7,773 nucleotides of DNA from Treponema sp. (GTDB taxonomy: Bacteria > Spirochaetota > Spirochaetia > Treponematales > Breznakiellaceae). The DNA lies in assembly GCA_031273835.1 (NCBI GenBank), contig JAISRD010000122.1, positions 1 to 7,773 of the forward strand, in the 5' to 3' direction. The position numbers and the translations under genes are program-made. The notes below the pieces were generated by a model. The model worked only from the letters and a program-made list of their open reading frames with translations. It ran no database searches and was not told where the DNA came from. Numbering within the stretch: position 1 is the first letter of the stretch; each line of letters starts with the position of its first letter. Positions 5,878-7,773 of this stretch are shown here, in pieces.

Positions 5878-6440
5878 AGCGCAAAAACCGCCTTAAGGTC
5901 GATTTGGCAGCCGGGGAGGATCCTTACCGGGGCCGTAGCGCCCGGTTCGTAAACGGCGAATTTATGCTCCCCCCCTTCCATGATATGCGCCTGGACGATC
6001 TTTTCCTCGGGGTCCGCAAACCAGCACTCCCGGACCCCCGCCAGGCGGTATTTGTTGAGTTTCTCGACAAGGTCGTACTTGGCGGTAGAGGGGGAGAGGA
6101 TGTCCACCACCATATCCGGCGGGCCGTTGCAGCCCCGGTCGTCCAGTTTGGAGGGGTCGCAGACCACGGTAATATCCGGTTCAAAAAAAGTGTCGTCGCT
6201 GTTGTCCTCCTGGGGAAACAGCCGGACCCCGAAGGGCGCCGGGTATACCTCGCAGGGTTTTCCCTTCAGGAAATTGTGCAGTTGGGTAAATAATTCACCA
6301 AGAATTTTCTGGTGAATCCTGCTGGGGGTGGCCATCATAAGGGCTTCCCCGTCCAAAAGTTCATACCGCTCCCGTTCGTCCCAGGTGAGGACGTCGGCGT
6401 AGGTATAACGGGCTTCCGGTTTTTCCTGGGCTAAGGCCAT
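5874..6440 (-). CDS. Uma2-family protein (DUF820, PD-(D/E)XK nuclease fold)
   Basis: This encodes a 188-residue soluble protein. Family features in order are an N-terminal RYELLDGEALMM segment (Glu27), a His43-containing helix, FFEPDITVV with Asp89, PPDMVVDILSPST (107-119), the Asp123/Lys127/Tyr131 helix, GVRECWFADP (135-144), and a C-terminal strand. The length is typical. The fold is that of restriction-like nucleases, but the cellular role of the family is unsettled. Where most members have VEVLSPST, this one has VVDILSPST, so the usual Glu is Asp113, still acidic. The ATG at 6440 has a strong AGGAG (6446-6450) at 5 bases. No toxin partner, methylase or transposase adjoins it, and its 3' end overlaps the convergent alcohol dehydrogenase stop. 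Such genes often occur as many scattered copies per genome, so it may be a stand-alone member. Confidence 0.88.
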   Translation of the reverse strand: MALAQEKPEARYTYADVLTWDERERYELLDGEALMMATPSRIHQKILGELFTQLHNFLKGKPCEVYPAPFGVRLFPQEDNSDDTFFEPDITVVCDPSKLDDRGCNGPPDMVVDILSPSTAKYDLVEKLNKYRLAGVRECWFADPEEKIVQAHIMEGGEHKFAVYEPGATAPVRILPGCQIDLKAVFAL

Positions 6441-6455
6441 AATTTCTCCTATTTC

Positions 6456-6485
6456 ATTATAAGAGAACCGGGGGGCTTATGTCTA
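6456..6485 (-). promoter_or_regulatory. Promoter of the Uma2-family gene
   Basis: On the minus strand, TAGACA (6480-6485, five of six to consensus) and a perfect TATAAT (6456-6461) are 18 bp apart. Transcription would start near 6449-6450, giving a leader of only about ten bases that barely includes the AGGAG ribosome binding site. The -35 lies in the loop of the 6468-6496 inverted repeat. Confidence 0.55.
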
Positions 6486-6505
6486 TTTCCCCCCGGCGTT
6501 TTTTG
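6468..6505 (+). terminator. Terminator-like inverted repeat CCGGGGGG/CCCCCCGG
   Basis: A perfect 8-bp stem (6468-6475 with 6489-6496) encloses a 13-base loop and is followed on the plus strand by CG and six T (6499-6504). This has the shape of an intrinsic terminator for plus-strand transcripts, although the nearest plus-strand gene ends about 590 bases earlier. On the minus strand the stem is followed by TTCTCTT, so it may also act weakly after the repeat-protein gene. It overlaps the Uma2 promoter. Confidence 0.45.
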
Positions 6506-6507
6506 TA

Positions 6508-6528
6508 CGGGGAGCCGTAAGCTCCCCG
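6508..6528 (-). terminator. Hairpin just downstream of the repeat-protein gene
   Basis: CGGGGAGC (6508-6515) and GCTCCCCG (6521-6528) form a perfect 8-bp stem with a 5-base loop, 7 bases past the minus-strand stop at 6536. On the minus strand it is followed by TACAAAAAA, not by T, so it is not a canonical intrinsic terminator. It may protect the mRNA 3' end, or terminate together with the 6468-6496 stem. Confidence 0.45.
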
Positions 6529-6535
6529 GGCCCTC

Positions 6536-7773
6536 CTAATTTGTCGCTTTTGTCCAGGTTACTCCGCTGCTGCTTGCGTCCGTCCAGGCGGCCAGCCAGC
6601 GTCCGCCCCCGTAGGCCGCTGAATTGATTTCCGTACCGTAGGTGTTGGCGGTGGTGTTGGTCTGGATGGTTGCGTAGTCGGACCCGTCCACCCAGGTTAT
6701 GGCATTCCAGGTTTGTCCGTCGGTGGAATAGGCCCCCTTGCCGCCGGTACCGTTGGATCCCACCGCTACCCAGTGGTTGTTCCCCCAGGCCACGGAATTA
6801 ATACTCCCCGCATTGAAAGTATTGGTCCAGCCGACGCCCGCTATGGCCGTCCAGGTTGCCCCGTCCCCGGAATAGGCACCTCTGCCGGAAGAGCCGGCCG
6901 CTACCCAGTAGCCTTCCCCCGAGGCCACGGAATTAATACTCTCTGTATTGAAAGTGCCGGACCAACTGTTTATGGCATTCCAGGTTTGTCCGTTATTGGT
7001 GGAAGAGGCCCCTTTGCCGCCGGAGCCCGCCGCTATCCAGCGGCCGTTTCCGTAGGCCACGGAATTAATATCATTCGCTCCATTACTGAAAGCACTGGTC
7101 CAGCCGGCGCCCGTTATGGCCGTCCAGGCTGCCAGGTCCCCGGAGGAATAGGCGCCTTGGCCGGAAGAGCCGACCGCTACCCAGTAGCCGTCCCCCCAGG
7201 CCACGGAATTAATAGTCTCTGTACCGAAAATGCCGGACCAACTGTTTATGGCATTCCAGCTTTCCCCGTTATTGGTGGAATAGGCCCCTTTACCGTTAGA
7301 GCCGACCGCTACCCAGCGGTTGTTGCTTCCAGAGGCCACGGAATTAATAGTCTCTGAACCGAAAATAGTGGTCCAGCCGTCGTTCAGGGCCGTCCAAGTT
7401 ACCCCGTCATCGGAATAGGCCCCGTTGGCGCCAGGGCCGGCCGCTATCCAGCGGCCGTTTCCATAGGCCACGGAATACTGACCGGGGTCCAGGGCCCAGT
7501 CGGAAGTACTGACGGTATCACTGACATCATCCTCCCAGAAAGCGCAGATGTCGGCTACGATATATTCCTCTATTAACATCACGCTGTCGCCCAGGCCGGG
7601 TTTAACCGCGACGGCTTTAACCGTGGTATTCCCGTATATGGTAATACCCAGGGCAGGATTAAACACCGGGCTGGAAACGCCGGGAGTACTGCCGTTAGTG
7701 GTATAATAGATATCCGCGCCTGTGGTGTTGCATGCCAGATCTACCACGGATCCCCTCGCCACCCGGATCGGAG
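6536..7773 (-). CDS. Chitobiase-C-terminal-like domain plus propeller-like repeat protein, 5' end missing
   Basis: The reading frame stays open to the window edge; the GTG at 7762 lies inside a domain, so it is not the start and the N-terminus is outside. The visible 410 or so residues, numbered from that GTG, begin with a domain resembling the C-terminal domain of chitobiase/beta-hexosaminidase (about 1-67), with ADIYYTTNGSTP (16-27), TTVKAVAVKPG (46-56) and a closing EEY. A linker (68-96) leads to seven repeats of about 45 residues (97-408). Each repeat has an (I)NSVAxGxGxWVAVGS core, a GxGAYS strand, and an Asp-box-like S(T/D)xxGxTW turn. Such repeats usually build a beta-propeller, and chitobiase-like modules usually sit in exported proteins, so a cell-surface or secreted role is likely but inferred. 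No catalytic residues are evident. A signal sequence cannot be seen. TAG at 6536-6538 ends it. Confidence 0.82.
   Translation of the reverse strand, partial: PIRVARGSVVDLACNTTGADIYYTTNGSTPGVSSPVFNPALGITIYGNTTVKAVAVKPGLGDSVMLIEEYIVADICAFWEDDVSDTVSTSDWALDPGQYSVAYGNGRWIAAGPGANGAYSDDGVTWTALNDGWTTIFGSETINSVASGSNNRWVAVGSNGKGAYSTNNGESWNAINSWSGIFGTETINSVAWGDGYWVAVGSSGQGAYSSGDLAAWTAITGAGWTSAFSNGANDINSVAYGNGRWIAAGSGGKGASSTNNGQTWNAINSWSGTFNTESINSVASGEGYWVAAGSSGRGAYSGDGATWTAIAGVGWTNTFNAGSINSVAWGNNHWVAVGSNGTGGKGAYSTDGQTWNAITWVDGSDYATIQTNTTANTYGTEINSAAYGGGRWLAAWTDASSSGVTWTKATN
6539..7474 (-). repeat. Seven coding tandem repeats of about 135 bp with an alternating pattern
   Basis: Repeat boundaries on the minus strand are 7474-7349, 7348-7214, 7213-7070, 7069-6938, 6937-6803, 6802-6629 and 6628-6539. 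Even units carry W(N)AINSW-like ends, odd units WTAI-like ends, giving A-B-A-B-A-B-A. Units 2+3 and 4+5 match closely at the DNA level, for example the shared stretch around the tgtttatggcattccag segment, which suggests duplication of a two-unit block of about 270 bp. Unit 6 has an insertion of about 13 residues and unit 7 is short. Confidence 0.8.
7562..7773 (-). other. Chitobiase/beta-hexosaminidase C-terminal-like domain
   Basis: The segment encodes an Ig-like sandwich pattern: a VDLAC strand, the signature IYYTTNGSTP, a PVF strand, ITIYGNTTVKAVAVKPG, and a closing strand ending EEY. This matches the CHB_HEX_C-type module (Pfam PF13290 family by memory). Here it sits before propeller-like repeats rather than after a glycosidase, so it is a spacer or binding module and not proof of chitin hydrolysis. 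Confidence 0.7.

Noticed and set aside
6473..6483. GGGCTTATGTC shared with positions 191-201
   Set aside because: An exact 11-base match is expected several times by chance in a window of this size, and the flanks do not match.
6713..7357. 214-codon plus-strand frame rich in Gly, Pro and Arg with internal repeats
   Set aside because: It is the antisense of the propeller-like repeats; its periodicity comes entirely from the minus-strand gene, which has a clear domain pattern and codon logic.
6539..7474. Regularly spaced similar blocks that could suggest a CRISPR array
   Set aside because: The blocks are about 135 bp, translate continuously as Asp-box-like protein repeats, and have no constant repeat/unique spacer pattern.

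Overview
The window reads as ordinary chromosomal bacterial DNA, mostly G+C-rich, with one A+T-rich scrap at the left edge. The host cannot be fixed from sequence alone. A VanS/BaeS-type histidine kinase with a Firmicutes-like sensor, a lone Uma2-family protein, and a chitobiase-C-terminal-like domain joined to propeller-like repeats together recall host-associated spirochaetes such as the termite-gut treponemes. That is a low-confidence inference from memory, not a search result.

Layout: (1) 1-186, an A+T-rich reading frame with no recognised family, possibly the 3' end of a gene cut by the window edge. (2) 187-518, non-coding, with only short direct repeats. (3) A thioredoxin gene (minus, 519-842), divergent from a response regulator/histidine kinase operon (plus, 966-3085, 4-base ATGA overlap). 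The 123-bp gap between them carries a perfect AATTTT/AAAATT palindrome and two TGTATAAT boxes. (4) A CoA-acylating (methyl)malonate-semialdehyde dehydrogenase gene (minus, 3108-4616), divergent from an iron-dependent alcohol dehydrogenase (plus, 4729-5877). The 112-bp gap contains an imperfect direct repeat and a hairpin next to the mmsA Shine-Dalgarno sequence. (5) A Uma2-family (PD-(D/E)XK) gene (minus, 5874-6440), whose stop overlaps that of the alcohol dehydrogenase. (6) Two strong inverted repeats (6468-6496 and 6508-6528). (7) The 3' part of a large minus-strand gene (6536 to the window end) with a chitobiase-C-terminal-like domain and seven Asp-box-like repeats of about 45 residues in an alternating A-B pattern.

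Functional links: the kinase and regulator form a complete membrane-to-DNA signalling pair. The two dehydrogenases are plausibly a semialdehyde module, one enzyme making an acyl-CoA and the other interconverting an alcohol and an aldehyde, but the substrate is not shown by the sequence. The thioredoxin, Uma2 and repeat-protein genes have no evident link to these pathways.

I see no convincing new multi-gene defence or mobile system. The most unusual items are a perfect 15-bp inverted repeat that appears to be an in-frame insertion in the kinase ATPase domain, the higher-order repeat structure of the surface-type protein, the mmsA leader repeats, and a Lys in the dehydrogenase at a position where the family normally has a substrate-binding Arg.
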